DNA from: Bacteroidaceae bacterium
Lineage (GTDB): Bacteria; Bacteroidota; Bacteroidia; Bacteroidales; Bacteroidaceae
Length of the DNA stretch: 64,000 nt
Assembly: GCA_017938245.1 (NCBI GenBank)
Contig: JAGBBX010000024.1
Span: 111,050 to 175,049, forward strand
Direction: 5' to 3'
Within the stretch, counting starts at the first letter, position 1, and every line of letters starts with the position of its first letter. Both the position numbers and the translations under genes were made by a program. Below the pieces are notes generated by a model. The model was not told the origin of the DNA, did not search any database, and saw only the letters and a program-made list of their open reading frames with translations. Shown here one piece after another: positions 9,042 through 19,513 of the stretch.

Positions 9042-12000
9042 ATGAAGAAAAAAATAGCCATTCTAATGCTTGCCTGTCTTGGAATAGCCGCACAGGCACA
9101 AAACACAATCTCGAGCAACAATAACGGTTGGTTGCTGAAAGAGAGCAGCCGACTGATTGACGAGAAGGAGTATCCCACCACACTGACTCTGCTCTCGCGC
9201 ATAGAGCGCACTACGCTCAATGCCATCGAGCGTCAAGAGGCCGACTATATGCGTGCAATAGCCACTTTCGAGACAAACAGCCTCGAAGGACGTGCCCTTA
9301 TGCTGCAATATCTTGCCGACTACCCCGAGAGTGCAAAGAAAGATATTCTATCGGCATTCATTGGCGAGTCTTATTACTACTCACGTAATTTCGAGCAGGC
9401 ATTCACTTGGTTCAAGAACTGCGACCGCGACCGTCTGGAGCCCAAAGAGAGAGAACGTGTTCAGCTGCACTATGCACTCACCCTGCAGGAATTTGGCGAA
9501 GCGCAAAACGCAGTCAACCTGCTTAATGCAATAAAAGTAAACGGAAAATTCTACCGCAGCGACGCTATTTTCCACCTTGCCGCCATCGACTATTATAACG
9601 AGCAGCTCGACCGTGCTTACGAGGAATTCAAATCAATTGAGATGGACGACAAATACTATCTCGACATTCCCTATTACCTTGCCGGAATCTACCTGAAGAA
9701 AGGAGAGAATGTTCGTGCCGAAAAACTCGCCAACCTTTTTTTGCAATATAACAGCGAGCTGAAACAAGGAACACCTATGCGCCATATTCTTGGAGCATCG
9801 CTCTACGCTCAAGGACGTTACAGCGAAGCAATAGCCCCCTTACAGGAGTATGTGCAACAATGTAATGAGCCTCAACGCATTGCCTGCTATCAGTTGGCAA
9901 TGAGCCTTTTCAATACAGGGAAATACAACGAGGCGATACCTTTGTTCGACCGATGCACCAACGACGATGATGCAATAACACAAAATGCCTATCTGCATCT
10001 GGGTATTATAGAGACCAAGCTCAATGACATAGCAAAAGCACGTCTCTCATTCGAACAGGCTGCAGCTATGAATCACGACAGTAAGATACGCGAAGAGGCA
10101 CTTTACAACTACGCTCTTTGCATACACCAGACACGCTACTCCCCCTTCGCCGAGAGCGTGAAGGTTTTTGAGCGCTTCCTTAACGAGTACCCAGACTCGC
10201 CCCACGTATCACAGGTCGAGAGCTATCTTGTCGAAGTTTATATGAATACACGCAACTACGACGTAGCCCTACAATCGATTGAGAAAATCAAACACCCCTC
10301 GGGCGAGATTCTAGGAGCAAAACAAAATATTCTCTACCGTCTGGGTGTTCAGTCGTTCATCGACAATAATATGCACGCTGCTATAGAGTATATGAACCGT
10401 TCATTGGCTCTTTCGCGCTACAGTCGAAACACACACAGCGACGCCCTCTATTGGCGAGGCGAGTCGTACTACCGCTTAGAGAACTATCAGGCAGCATCAA
10501 AAGACTATAAAGCAACCATCGCACTATCACAGAGAAACGCGGGCAATGCGTTATACGGTCTGGCATACACCGAGTTCCAACAAGAGGATTATGATAAGGC
10601 TGCCGAAACATTCGGACGTTTCTTGCAGAGTGCAACCACCTCCAAGGCCGAACAGCGCGCCGATGCCTATAACCGTTTAGGTGACTGTTATTTCTACAAT
10701 CGCGACTACACAAAAGCCGACCGGTTCTATCAAAAGGCAGCCGAAACCGACCGTTCACATAGCGACTATGCCCTCTATCGCTCGGCTATAACACAAGGCC
10801 TCTCAAAGGATTATGCCGCAAAAATAAAGACTCTGAGCAATCTTATAGAGAATTATCCCGGCAGCAACTACACCGAGCAGGCTTTCTACGAGATAGGTCG
10901 TTCGCACGTTGCACTTGACAACAATACACAAGCCGTAAAGACATTTACCGAACTCATAAAGCGCTACCCCGAAAGTTCTCTTGCACGCCGTGCCGCTGCC
11001 GAGAGAGCAATCATATATAATCAGAATGGTGAACAGGAGAAAGCTATTGCAGCCTATAAGCAGATTATTGAAAAATATCCCCACAGCGAAGAGGCACGTA
11101 TGGCCATACAAGACCTAAAGAACCTATATATAGAGAAAGGCAACATTAGAGAGTTCACCGAGTTTGCAGCATCGGCTCCCGGAATGAAAGCCGTTGAGAG
11201 CAACGAGCGAGATACCCTCACATATGCCGCAGCCGAGCGCATCTACAGCCGTCAGCGTTACAACGATGCACGCAAGGCCTTCAACGATTACATAGCCGAG
11301 TTCCCCGAAGGTTCATTCCTCCTCGATAGCCACTACTATCTTGGAGTAATATACTACAACGATAAGGCCACAAAAGAGGCTCTGAAACATTTCGAACAAG
11401 TGATACTCTTCCCCGACAACAAATATAGCGAGGACGCAATGGCTCTTGCTTCGGACATTCACTACCGCGCACAACGTTACGACCGTGCTATGGAACTATA
11501 TAAGCAACTTGTAACAAAGACAAGCAACGAGGAACGTCGTCGCGCCTGCCGTATGAATATGATGCGCTGCGCAACAGCCCTCAGCCTCGACAGTGAGGCA
11601 ATAGCAGCGGCAAGCGAATTGCTGAGTGCAGGCAATCTGTCGCCCGAATGGGAGCGCGAGGCACTGCACACACGCGCCAAAGCACAGCTTGCTCTGAACA
11701 ACGGGAAAGAGGCTGTTGCCGACCTTACCAAACTCGCCGCTGACACACGCAGCAAACAGGGTGCCGAAGCAAAATATCTGTTGGCACAGTATCTCTTCGA
11801 CAACAAGCAGTACGATAAGTGCGAAAAAGAGATTCTAAGCTACATCGAATCGAGCACTCCTCACGCCTACTGGTTAGCACGCAGTTTCGTGCTTCTCTCC
11901 GACCTTTATATGGCACAAGGACGCAATATGGAGGCCAAACAATACCTGCTGACGCTACAGAACAACTACAGCGACAATGACGATATTGCATCACGCATCA

Positions 12001-12047
12001 AAGAGCGTCTCCAAAAATTAACAACCGACAAAGAGACAGCAAAGTAA
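9042..12047 (+). CDS. Large exported tetratricopeptide-repeat protein
   Basis: A 1001-residue protein with signal peptide MKKKIAILMLACLGIAAQAQ. The rest is almost entirely alpha-helical repeats of TPR/Sel1-like type, recognisable from repeated motifs such as YNRLGDCYFYNRDYTKADRF, ALYNYALCIHQ and AFYEIGRSHVALDNNTQAVK. It is probably a periplasmic or outer-membrane-associated scaffold. It is followed by an outer-membrane barrel gene after 43 bases, so the two may form an envelope complex. Similar TPR/barrel pairs occur next to topA in other Bacteroidales, though the function is not established. No enzymatic domain is visible. Confidence 0.8.
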   Translation: MKKKIAILMLACLGIAAQAQNTISSNNNGWLLKESSRLIDEKEYPTTLTLLSRIERTTLNAIERQEADYMRAIATFETNSLEGRALMLQYLADYPESAKKDILSAFIGESYYYSRNFEQAFTWFKNCDRDRLEPKERERVQLHYALTLQEFGEAQNAVNLLNAIKVNGKFYRSDAIFHLAAIDYYNEQLDRAYEEFKSIEMDDKYYLDIPYYLAGIYLKKGENVRAEKLANLFLQYNSELKQGTPMRHILGASLYAQGRYSEAIAPLQEYVQQCNEPQRIACYQLAMSLFNTGKYNEAIPLFDRCTNDDDAITQNAYLHLGIIETKLNDIAKARLSFEQAAAMNHDSKIREEALYNYALCIHQTRYSPFAESVKVFERFLNEYPDSPHVSQVESYLVEVYMNTRNYDVALQSIEKIKHPSGEILGAKQNILYRLGVQSFIDNNMHAAIEYMNRSLALSRYSRNTHSDALYWRGESYYRLENYQAASKDYKATIALSQRNAGNALYGLAYTEFQQEDYDKAAETFGRFLQSATTSKAEQRADAYNRLGDCYFYNRDYTKADRFYQKAAETDRSHSDYALYRSAITQGLSKDYAAKIKTLSNLIENYPGSNYTEQAFYEIGRSHVALDNNTQAVKTFTELIKRYPESSLARRAAAERAIIYNQNGEQEKAIAAYKQIIEKYPHSEEARMAIQDLKNLYIEKGNIREFTEFAASAPGMKAVESNERDTLTYAAAERIYSRQRYNDARKAFNDYIAEFPEGSFLLDSHYYLGVIYYNDKATKEALKHFEQVILFPDNKYSEDAMALASDIHYRAQRYDRAMELYKQLVTKTSNEERRRACRMNMMRCATALSLDSEAIAAASELLSAGNLSPEWEREALHTRAKAQLALNNGKEAVADLTKLAADTRSKQGAEAKYLLAQYLFDNKQYDKCEKEILSYIESSTPHAYWLARSFVLLSDLYMAQGRNMEAKQYLLTLQNNYSDNDDIASRIKERLQKLTTDKETAK

Positions 12048-12090
12048 GCAGCAGCCTATTACCAAACTAATAGTTTAAGAAAGATTAAAG

Positions 12091-13767
12091 ATGAAAAGAT
12101 ACACTATATTATCGGCAATTATGCTTGCCGCAAGCAACCTGTTTGCACAGAACGATACAATAGGAGCAGTAATTCAGGTAGAGAACAATTATGCGCCTGT
12201 GGTAGTCAAAGCCACTAAAATGGGATTTACACCGCAGATTGAGATTGCATCCGACCACGCTCCCCTGAACCTTATATTTTCCCAAAAAGGCGAGCCGTTC
12301 AAACGTTTCGTATCGCAACGCAATGTAAAGGATGTTCTTCCCACACAGGAGATGTGCCTGCCCGGATACGCCCGTTTAGGATACGGCACAGGCAACAATT
12401 TAGACCTTAAGGCCGCCTACCGATTTTCCTTTGGCAAACGCGACAGACTGACACTATTTGCATCAATGGATGGATATAACACCGACATCGATTACAACGA
12501 TGAAGAGTGGCGTTCACGTTTCTACACAACAGAGATTAATGCCGACTACACACACAATTTCGACAATCTCACTTTAGGAGTAGAGGCCGATATTAAAAAC
12601 AGCGTATTCAATTATATGCAGCCTATATTCTATGCCAACAATCTAAGAATGCCCGAGACAACAGACAAGCAGAACTGCGGCTATTACGCTCTTCTGCTAA
12701 AGGCTGCATCGAATACAATGGGAGCACTTTCGTACAAAGCATACGCAGGATTCACAATTAACAATCGCAAATATAGCGCGTCCATTGCCGAAAACATTGG
12801 CGAGACCCGACTGCGCGCGGGCGGCACAGTGCGTTACGAGCTTGCCCACGAGAATCTCCACAATCTTGGTGCAAACATCGACATTGACGGATTTATACAT
12901 AACAGCGCACTAAAGCCGGAGGATGGTCCCGGAATACACGACAGATACAGCGACTATGCCCTCATTCGTTTGAATCCTTTCGGCAACCTGCGTTTCGGCG
13001 AGTGGAAAGGACGACTCGGAATACACGCCGACCTTGTAACCGCCAACAGTCCCTTCCTTGCCGTTGCTCCCGACATCAGAATAGAAGGCCCGTTGGCCCA
13101 GGGTATTTCACTGTATGCAGCTGCGACAGGTGGTCGTAAAGCTGCCTCTTTCGAGACACTGGATATCCTCTCGCCCTATTGGAACTATATTCCCGGAGTA
13201 AAGCAGCCCGCAACTGTGTATAATCTATGCGATATCTCAGCAGGAGTACGCACCACGATAGGAGCGCTATACACAAACATCTATGCAGGATTCTCGTACA
13301 CTATCGACGACCTTATGCCCACTGCCGATGCCAAGACATCAATTTTATACACAAAGTTCATTCAAGACAACTCGCGTGACATTTATATAGGCATTGATGC
13401 CGGATACGACTTTGGCGGCATAGTGAACGTAGAGGGCAATATTCGTTACGACCGTTGGGGATGTAGCGATAACGACGACCTGCTTATGTATAAGCCTATG
13501 CTCACAGCAGGAATAAAGGCACGCGCACGAATAATAGAGGGACTATATGCCAACGTCGGATACACCTTCACCGGCTACACAAGTGGCAACGACGACCTTA
13601 AGATAGAAGACAAGAGCTATTTAGAGGCAAGAATAAGTTACCGCCTGCACAAACAGTTGAATCTATTCTTGCAAGGCAACAACCTACTGGACTGCGAGTA
13701 CGAATTGTATCCCGGATGCCTTGCACAGGGAGCAAATGCGATGGTTGGAGCAAGTATCAACTTTTAA
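12091..13767 (+). CDS. Outer-membrane beta-barrel protein, TonB-receptor-like without plug
   Basis: A 558-residue protein with signal peptide MKRYTILSAIMLAASNLFAQ. The body alternates polar and aromatic residues throughout, as in outer-membrane barrels, and ends in Phe (MVGASINF). The last 60 residues (LNLFLQGNNLLDCEYELYPG) resemble the final strands of TonB-dependent receptors. No plug domain or TonB box is visible and it is shorter than a true receptor. It follows the TPR gene closely, so the two probably act together at the outer membrane. The substrate is unknown. Confidence 0.75.
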   Translation: MKRYTILSAIMLAASNLFAQNDTIGAVIQVENNYAPVVVKATKMGFTPQIEIASDHAPLNLIFSQKGEPFKRFVSQRNVKDVLPTQEMCLPGYARLGYGTGNNLDLKAAYRFSFGKRDRLTLFASMDGYNTDIDYNDEEWRSRFYTTEINADYTHNFDNLTLGVEADIKNSVFNYMQPIFYANNLRMPETTDKQNCGYYALLLKAASNTMGALSYKAYAGFTINNRKYSASIAENIGETRLRAGGTVRYELAHENLHNLGANIDIDGFIHNSALKPEDGPGIHDRYSDYALIRLNPFGNLRFGEWKGRLGIHADLVTANSPFLAVAPDIRIEGPLAQGISLYAAATGGRKAASFETLDILSPYWNYIPGVKQPATVYNLCDISAGVRTTIGALYTNIYAGFSYTIDDLMPTADAKTSILYTKFIQDNSRDIYIGIDAGYDFGGIVNVEGNIRYDRWGCSDNDDLLMYKPMLTAGIKARARIIEGLYANVGYTFTGYTSGNDDLKIEDKSYLEARISYRLHKQLNLFLQGNNLLDCEYELYPGCLAQGANAMVGASINF

Positions 13768-13856
13768 TATGCAAAAAAATTACTCCTAATAAAATAATAT
13801 ATTATTTTAAGGTGTTGAAGCACTCATAGTGCCACTATTTTTTTAGTAAAATTAAG

Positions 13857-13886
13857 TTTGAGATACGAGAAACTTTCATACTTTTG
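13857..13886 (+). promoter_or_regulatory. Promoter of the topA-aroK-speA-argB operon
   Basis: TTTG (13857-13860), an 18-base spacer and TACTTTTG (13879-13886) match the Bacteroidota consensus. Transcription would begin around 13893, a few bases before the topA ATG at 13906. This argues against the upstream in-frame start at 13858. Confidence 0.6.
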
Positions 13887-13905
13887 CCCCAAAATTCAGA
13901 ATATT

Positions 13906-16248
13906 ATGCAAAAGAATTTAGTTATTGTAGAGTCGCCTGCAAAGGCAAAAACAATAGAAAAATTCCTTGGAAAAGAGTACAAGGTAATGTCGAGCTACGG
14001 ACATATATGCGACCTTAAGAAGAAGGAATTCAGCATAAATGTCGACACATTCGAGCCCGAATATGAGATTCCGGTCGAGAAACAGAAATTGGTTGCTTCA
14101 CTACGCAGCGAAGCACAGAAAGCCGACACTGTTTGGTTGGCATCCGATGAGGACCGCGAGGGAGAAGCCATCAGCTGGCACCTTTTCACAGTTCTCGGAC
14201 TCGACCCACAAAAGACCAAGCGCATTGTATTCCACGAGATTACCAAGAGCGCCATTCTGAATGCAATAGAAAATCCGCGTGACATAGACACTAACCTTGT
14301 ATATGCACAGCAGGCTCGCCGCGTCCTCGACCGCTTGGTTGGTTTCAAGCTCTCACCGGTGCTTTGGCGCAAGGTAAAACCCGCTCTCTCGGCAGGACGA
14401 GTACAGTCGGTGACAGTGCGCCTTATCGTCGAGCGCGAACGCGAGATTAACAATTTCGTAAGCGAATCGGGTTACAGGGTGACGGCTCTCTTCGAACTTC
14501 CCGACAATAACGGTGAGAAACGGGTGCTGCCCACCGAGCTATCGAAACGTTTTAAAACACACGAAGAGGCCGAGGAGTTTCTTAAATCGTGCATAGGCGC
14601 ACATTTCTGCATCGATGATGTAAGCACAAAACCACTAAAGAAAAGTCCCGCAGCGCCTTTCACAACATCCACACTGCAACAGGAGGCAGCCCGCAAGTTG
14701 CATTTCACTGTATCACAAACAATGATGATAGCACAGCGCCTCTACGAGAGCGGATACATCACCTATATGCGTACCGACTCGGTTAACCTCTCTTCACTTT
14801 GCATAGGCTCGTGCAAGAAGGTCATCACCGATACATACGGAAGCGAATATCTGAAAACACGCAAATATTCGACAAGTTCAAAGGGTGCACAGGAGGCTCA
14901 CGAGGCCATACGCCCAACTTATATGGAGAATAGTTCAATCGAGGGCAGCATCCCCGAGAAGCGTCTCTACGAGCTTATCTGGAAACGCACCATAGCATCA
15001 CAGATGTCCGATGCACTTGTTGAAAAGACAACCGTAAATATTACCATAGAGGGACACGAAGAGAATTTCATTGCAACAGGCGAGGTAACAGTGTTCGACG
15101 GCTTCCTGCACGTCTATCGCGAATCGACCGACGATGAGACCAATGCCGACACTGCCGTATTGCCTGTAGTAAACAAGGGCGAGGCACTGACACCCGTAGA
15201 AATTACCGCCACCGAGCGATTCACACAGCATCCTCCCCGCTACACCGAGGCAAGCCTTGTACGTAAACTCGAGGAGTTGGGAATTGGCCGTCCCTCGACC
15301 TACGCTCCCACAATCAGCACCATCCAGCAACGCGAATATGTCGAGAAGGGCAATAAGACAGGTACAACACGTCAGTACGATATACTCACACTCAAAGGCA
15401 GCAAGATAAGCAAAAAGCACGGAAAAGAGACCGTAGGCGCCGAGAAACAGAAACTTATGCCCACCGATATCGGTATCGTAGTAAACGATTTCCTTTTGGA
15501 GTTCTTCCCCGAGATTATGGACTACAACTTCACTGCCACCGTAGAAAAGGACTTCGACGACATTGCCGATGGCAAGAAAGAGTGGGTAGGCCCCATTAGA
15601 GAGTTCTACTCCGATTTTGCGCCACAGATAGACAGTATCTTACAGACAAAGACCGAGCACAAGGTCGGCGAGCGCATTTTGGGTACCGACCCCGCGAGCG
15701 GTAAGCCCGTCTCGGTTAAAATTGGTCGTTTCGGCCCCATCGTACAGATTGGTTCGGCGAGCGACGAAGAAAAGCCTCGTTTTGCACAAATGAAGCCGGG
15801 GCAGACATTGGAGACAATAACCCTTGAGGAGGCACTCGACCTATTTGGTCTGCCACGCACATTGGGCGAGTATAACGGCGAAAGCGTAACCATCGGTGCG
15901 GGACGCTTCGGTCCCTACATAAAGATTGGCAGCGCATATATCTCACTACCCAAGAGCCACGACCCAATGACAGTGACATTGGAAGAGGCACAGCAACTGA
16001 TAGACGAGAAACGTAAAGCCGATGCCGAGAAGATAATCAAGACATTTGATGAGGAGCCCGAGCTACAGGTTCTAAACGGTCGTTTCGGACCATATATATG
16101 CTACAAGAAGAGTAACTACAAACTCCCCAAAGGCATTGTACCCGCCGAGTTAAGCCTTGCCGAATGTATGGAAATTGTCCAAAAGCAGGACGAGGGTGGG
16201 AAACCTGCCACAAAGGGTCGTAAACGCTATACAAAGAAAGCAGAATGA
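13906..16248 (+). CDS. topA: DNA topoisomerase I
   Basis: Type IA topoisomerase that relaxes negative supercoils. With the start at 13906 it has 780 residues. Motifs: Toprim domain at the N-terminus (LVIVESPAKAKTIEKFLG, then DEDREGEAISWHL), the RAIFHEIT-like segment (KRIVFHEIT), SAGRVQSV, and the active-site region GYITYMRTDSVNLS with the catalytic Tyr. The C-terminus (about 570-780) has three repeated blocks (GRFGPIVQIG, GRFGPYIKIG, GRFGPYICYK) that replace the zinc fingers of E. coli TopA, as is usual in Bacteroidota. The 16 upstream in-frame codons overlap the promoter, so I chose the second ATG. The TGA overlaps the aroK start by four bases. Confidence 0.96.
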   Translation: MQKNLVIVESPAKAKTIEKFLGKEYKVMSSYGHICDLKKKEFSINVDTFEPEYEIPVEKQKLVASLRSEAQKADTVWLASDEDREGEAISWHLFTVLGLDPQKTKRIVFHEITKSAILNAIENPRDIDTNLVYAQQARRVLDRLVGFKLSPVLWRKVKPALSAGRVQSVTVRLIVEREREINNFVSESGYRVTALFELPDNNGEKRVLPTELSKRFKTHEEAEEFLKSCIGAHFCIDDVSTKPLKKSPAAPFTTSTLQQEAARKLHFTVSQTMMIAQRLYESGYITYMRTDSVNLSSLCIGSCKKVITDTYGSEYLKTRKYSTSSKGAQEAHEAIRPTYMENSSIEGSIPEKRLYELIWKRTIASQMSDALVEKTTVNITIEGHEENFIATGEVTVFDGFLHVYRESTDDETNADTAVLPVVNKGEALTPVEITATERFTQHPPRYTEASLVRKLEELGIGRPSTYAPTISTIQQREYVEKGNKTGTTRQYDILTLKGSKISKKHGKETVGAEKQKLMPTDIGIVVNDFLLEFFPEIMDYNFTATVEKDFDDIADGKKEWVGPIREFYSDFAPQIDSILQTKTEHKVGERILGTDPASGKPVSVKIGRFGPIVQIGSASDEEKPRFAQMKPGQTLETITLEEALDLFGLPRTLGEYNGESVTIGAGRFGPYIKIGSAYISLPKSHDPMTVTLEEAQQLIDEKRKADAEKIIKTFDEEPELQVLNGRFGPYICYKKSNYKLPKGIVPAELSLAECMEIVQKQDEGGKPATKGRKRYTKKAE

Positions 16249-16802
16249 CACGTATTATTCTCATAGGATATATGGGTGCCGGCAAGACCACATTGGGACA
16301 CGCCCTCGCCAAAAGATTGCAGTTGCAGTTCATCGACCTCGACCTTTACATCGAAGAGCGTTACCGCAAGACAATAGCCCGGATATTTGCAGAGAAAGGC
16401 GAAGAGGGATTCCGTCTTATAGAACAACGTATGCTGCACGAGGTAGCCGAGTTCGAGGACGTTATAATCTCGACCGGCGGAGGCACACCCTGTTTCTTCG
16501 ACAATATCGACTATATGAACCGCCAGGGAGCAACAGTATTCCTTAATGTTCCCGTAGAGCGACTGTTCATAAGACTGAGTATCGCCCGTAACAAACGCCC
16601 GCTCATAAAAGAGAAGAGCGACGAAGAGTTGCGTACATTCATTATTGAGCAGCTTGCCAAGCGTACCCCCTATTACAGCAAAGCCACATACACCTTTGTG
16701 GCAGACAAACTAGAAGACCGCAGCCAGATTGACGAATCGGTAGATAAATTCATAAAAGAGATACCCATTTCGGACAACCCCGGGCACGGTTCATTACCCT
16801 GA
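16245..16802 (+). CDS. aroK: Shikimate kinase
   Basis: Phosphorylates shikimate with ATP in the chorismate pathway; cytosolic. It is 185 residues, normal for the family. Visible features are the Walker A motif GYMGAGKTTLG near residues 8-18, the shikimate-binding Asp and Arg residues (FIDLDLYIEERY), the STGGGTPCF motif near residue 79, and an LID-type arginine region (IARNKRPLI). The ATG lies inside the last codons of topA (ATGA overlap), so translation is coupled. Confidence 0.95.
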   Translation: MTRIILIGYMGAGKTTLGHALAKRLQLQFIDLDLYIEERYRKTIARIFAEKGEEGFRLIEQRMLHEVAEFEDVIISTGGGTPCFFDNIDYMNRQGATVFLNVPVERLFIRLSIARNKRPLIKEKSDEELRTFIIEQLAKRTPYYSKATYTFVADKLEDRSQIDESVDKFIKEIPISDNPGHGSLP

Positions 16803-16841
16803 GAAAAACACCATTTAATAACCGATTAACATTACAGTCAA

Positions 16842-18737
16842 ATGAGAAAATGGCGCATTGAAGACTCGGAAGAGCTCTATAACATCAAAGGTTGGGGAGC
16901 ATCCTATTTCAGCATCAACGAAGAGGGTAACGTTGCAGTAACCCCCAAAAAAGATGGAGTCGCAGTAGACCTGAAGCAGCTTATGGACGAGTTGCAACTA
17001 AGAGACGTAGCAGCACCTGTCCTTATCCGTTTTCCCGATATTCTTGACAACCGTATCGAAAAGATATCGAATTGTTTTAAGATTGCAGCCGAGGAGTACA
17101 AATATAAAGCCGAGAACTTTATTGTATATCCTATAAAGGTTAATCAGATGCGCCCCGTTGTCGAGGAGATTATGAGTCACGGCAAGAAGTACAATATCGG
17201 ACTCGAAGCCGGCTCAAAGCCCGAACTTCACGCCGTTATTGCAATGAATGCCGACAGCGATTCACTCATTATATGTAACGGATACAAGGACGACAGCTAC
17301 ATCGAGCTTGCCCTTTTGGCACAGAAGATGGGTCGCCGCATTTTCCTTGTAGTCGAGAAATTGAACGAGCTGAAACGCATTGCCAAGATAGGCAAACGTC
17401 TGGGTGTACGCCCTAACATCGGTATACGCATTAAGCTGGCAAGTGAAGGCAGCGGTAAATGGGAAGAGAGCGGAGGAGACGCAAGCAAATTTGGTCTTAC
17501 ATCGAGTGAACTGCTCGAGGCGCTCGACATTCTCGAGAAATTCGACATAAAGGATTGCCTTAAACTTATACATTTTCACATAGGTAGTCAGGTGACACGC
17601 ATACGCCACATTAAGACTGCATTGCGCGAGGCATCGCAATTCTATGTGCAACTGCGTAAACTGGGTTATGAGATTGAGTTCACCGATATTGGTGGCGGTC
17701 TTGGAGTAGACTACGATGGTACACGTTCGTCGAGTAGCGAGAGCAGTGTCAACTACTCGATACAGGAGTATGTCAACGACGCCATATTCACATTCGTCGA
17801 CGCTGCCGACAAGAACAACATCCCTCACCCCAACATTATCACCGAGAGCGGACGCTCGGTATCGGCACACCACGCCATTTTGGTATTCGAGGTATTAGAG
17901 ACAGCAGCTCTGCCACAGATGGACGAAGATTGGGAGGTAGCAGCCGGTGACCACGACCTTGCCAAAGAGCTATACAAAATATGGTGCGAGCTCGACCAGC
18001 GCACAATGCTCGAGGCGCTTCACGACGCACAACAGATACGCGAAGAGGCATTGGAGCTTTTCAGTCACGGTATCGTCGACCTAAAAACTCGCGCACAAAT
18101 CGAGAGTATGTTCTGGAGCATAACACGCGAGACACAGGCACTTACAAAGAGTATGAAGCACGTGCCCGATGATTTTCGTAAGCTACCCAAGCTATTGGCC
18201 GACAAATATTTCTGTAATTTCTCATTATTCCAGAGCCTGCCCGACAGTTGGGGAATAGACCAGTTTTTCCCCATTATGCCCATACACCGATTGGACGAGC
18301 GCCCCGACCGCAGTTGCACCATTCAGGATATGACGTGCGACAGCGACGGTAAGATAACAGACTTTATCAATTACAGCAGTAAAGCCGATACACTAAAAGT
18401 ACACCGAGTAAAATCGAACGAATCGTACTATCTTGGAGTGTTCCTCGTGGGTGCCTACCAAGAGATTCTTGGAGATATGCATAACCTCTTCGGCGACACC
18501 AATGCAGTGCATATCAGCGTCGACGAGAAGGGTTACAACATCGATAAAATTATTGATGGAGAGACTATTGCCGATGTACTCGACTATGTCCAGTACGATG
18601 CGCGCAAACTAGTGCGCACACTCGAGCGCTGGGTTACAAGTGCTGTCAAAGAGGGACGCATAAGCCTCGACGAGGGCAAAGAATTCCTTTCGAACTACCG
18701 TTCGGGACTATACGGATACACATATCTCGACTATTGA
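16842..18737 (+). CDS. speA: Biosynthetic arginine decarboxylase
   Basis: PLP-dependent fold-type III decarboxylase converting arginine to agmatine, the first step of one putrescine/spermidine route. At 631 residues it matches the SpeA family. Visible motifs: the PLP lysine region IVYPIKVNQMRPVVEE near residues 95-110, the PLP-phosphate segment DIGGGLGVDYDG near 280, ESGRSVSAHHAILVF near 330, and the C-terminal catalytic Cys segment RSCTIQDMTCDSDGK near 490-505. It lies 39 bases after aroK. Its TGA overlaps the ATG of argB by one base, directly linking an arginine-consuming gene to an arginine-making one. Confidence 0.96.
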   Translation: MRKWRIEDSEELYNIKGWGASYFSINEEGNVAVTPKKDGVAVDLKQLMDELQLRDVAAPVLIRFPDILDNRIEKISNCFKIAAEEYKYKAENFIVYPIKVNQMRPVVEEIMSHGKKYNIGLEAGSKPELHAVIAMNADSDSLIICNGYKDDSYIELALLAQKMGRRIFLVVEKLNELKRIAKIGKRLGVRPNIGIRIKLASEGSGKWEESGGDASKFGLTSSELLEALDILEKFDIKDCLKLIHFHIGSQVTRIRHIKTALREASQFYVQLRKLGYEIEFTDIGGGLGVDYDGTRSSSSESSVNYSIQEYVNDAIFTFVDAADKNNIPHPNIITESGRSVSAHHAILVFEVLETAALPQMDEDWEVAAGDHDLAKELYKIWCELDQRTMLEALHDAQQIREEALELFSHGIVDLKTRAQIESMFWSITRETQALTKSMKHVPDDFRKLPKLLADKYFCNFSLFQSLPDSWGIDQFFPIMPIHRLDERPDRSCTIQDMTCDSDGKITDFINYSSKADTLKVHRVKSNESYYLGVFLVGAYQEILGDMHNLFGDTNAVHISVDEKGYNIDKIIDGETIADVLDYVQYDARKLVRTLERWVTSAVKEGRISLDEGKEFLSNYRSGLYGYTYLDY

Positions 18738-19513
18738 TGAAACAGAAGATAACAGTAATAAAAGTAGGCGGTAAGATTGTCGAGGAGCAAGAGAGCCTCG
18801 ACAATCTTCTTGACCGCTTCGCAGCCATCGAAGGATACAAAGTACTCATTCACGGCGGTGGTCGCTCGGCGACACGTATAGCCGAGTCATTGGGCATAGA
18901 GAGCCGTATGGTAGGCGGACGCCGCATCACCGATGCCGAGACACTGAAAGTAGTGACGATGGTGTACGGAGGCCTTGTGAACAAAAATATTGTTGCAGGA
19001 CTGCAGGCACGCGGCGTAAACGCATTAGGACTCACAGGAGCCGACTGCAACGTGCTTCGTGCACATAAGCGCCCCGTTGGAGAGGTCGATTGGGGCTTTG
19101 TAGGCGACGTAGATAGCGCCGACGGAGCTATGCTTGCCAAGCTCATTGGCGAAGGCATTATACCTATTATGGCACCACTCACTCACGACGGCCAAGGCAA
19201 CCTGCTGAACACCAATGCCGACACCATTGCATCGGAGACTGCGAAGGCACTCGCGCACTATTTCGACGTAACACTAACCTACTGTTTCGAGCATCCCGGA
19301 GTAATGCGCAACCCCGACGATGCAACAAGCCTCATCCCCCTCATCAACCGTGAGAACTACAAAGAACTTCTTGCCGACGGCACCATCAGCGGTGGTATGA
19401 TACCCAAGATTGACAATGCCTTTGCAGCCCTCAAAGGAGGTGTTGGCAAAGTAATAATAACAAAGGCCGATGCCATTGACGGAGTATCGGGAACACACAT
19501 TATCGAAAGATAA
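18737..19513 (+). CDS. argB: Acetylglutamate (or succinylglutamate) kinase
   Basis: Amino-acid kinase family enzyme phosphorylating N-acylglutamate in arginine biosynthesis. It is 258 residues from the ATG at 18737, which overlaps the speA TGA (TGATG); a TTG one codon earlier is also possible. Motifs: KVGGKIVEEQ at the N-terminus, IHGGGRSATRIAESLG, the substrate-binding GGRRITDAETL, NTNADTIASETAKAL and the C-terminal SGGMIPKIDNAFAALKGG. In Bacteroides fragilis this pathway uses succinylated intermediates, so the acyl group in this organism should not be assumed to be acetyl. Confidence 0.94.
   Translation: MKQKITVIKVGGKIVEEQESLDNLLDRFAAIEGYKVLIHGGGRSATRIAESLGIESRMVGGRRITDAETLKVVTMVYGGLVNKNIVAGLQARGVNALGLTGADCNVLRAHKRPVGEVDWGFVGDVDSADGAMLAKLIGEGIIPIMAPLTHDGQGNLLNTNADTIASETAKALAHYFDVTLTYCFEHPGVMRNPDDATSLIPLINRENYKELLADGTISGGMIPKIDNAFAALKGGVGKVIITKADAIDGVSGTHIIER

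Noticed and set aside
13858-13905. Earlier in-frame start of topA
   Set aside because: The region contains a consensus promoter and the extra residues are not like TopA N-termini; the ATG at 13906 begins with the normal MQKNLVIVES.
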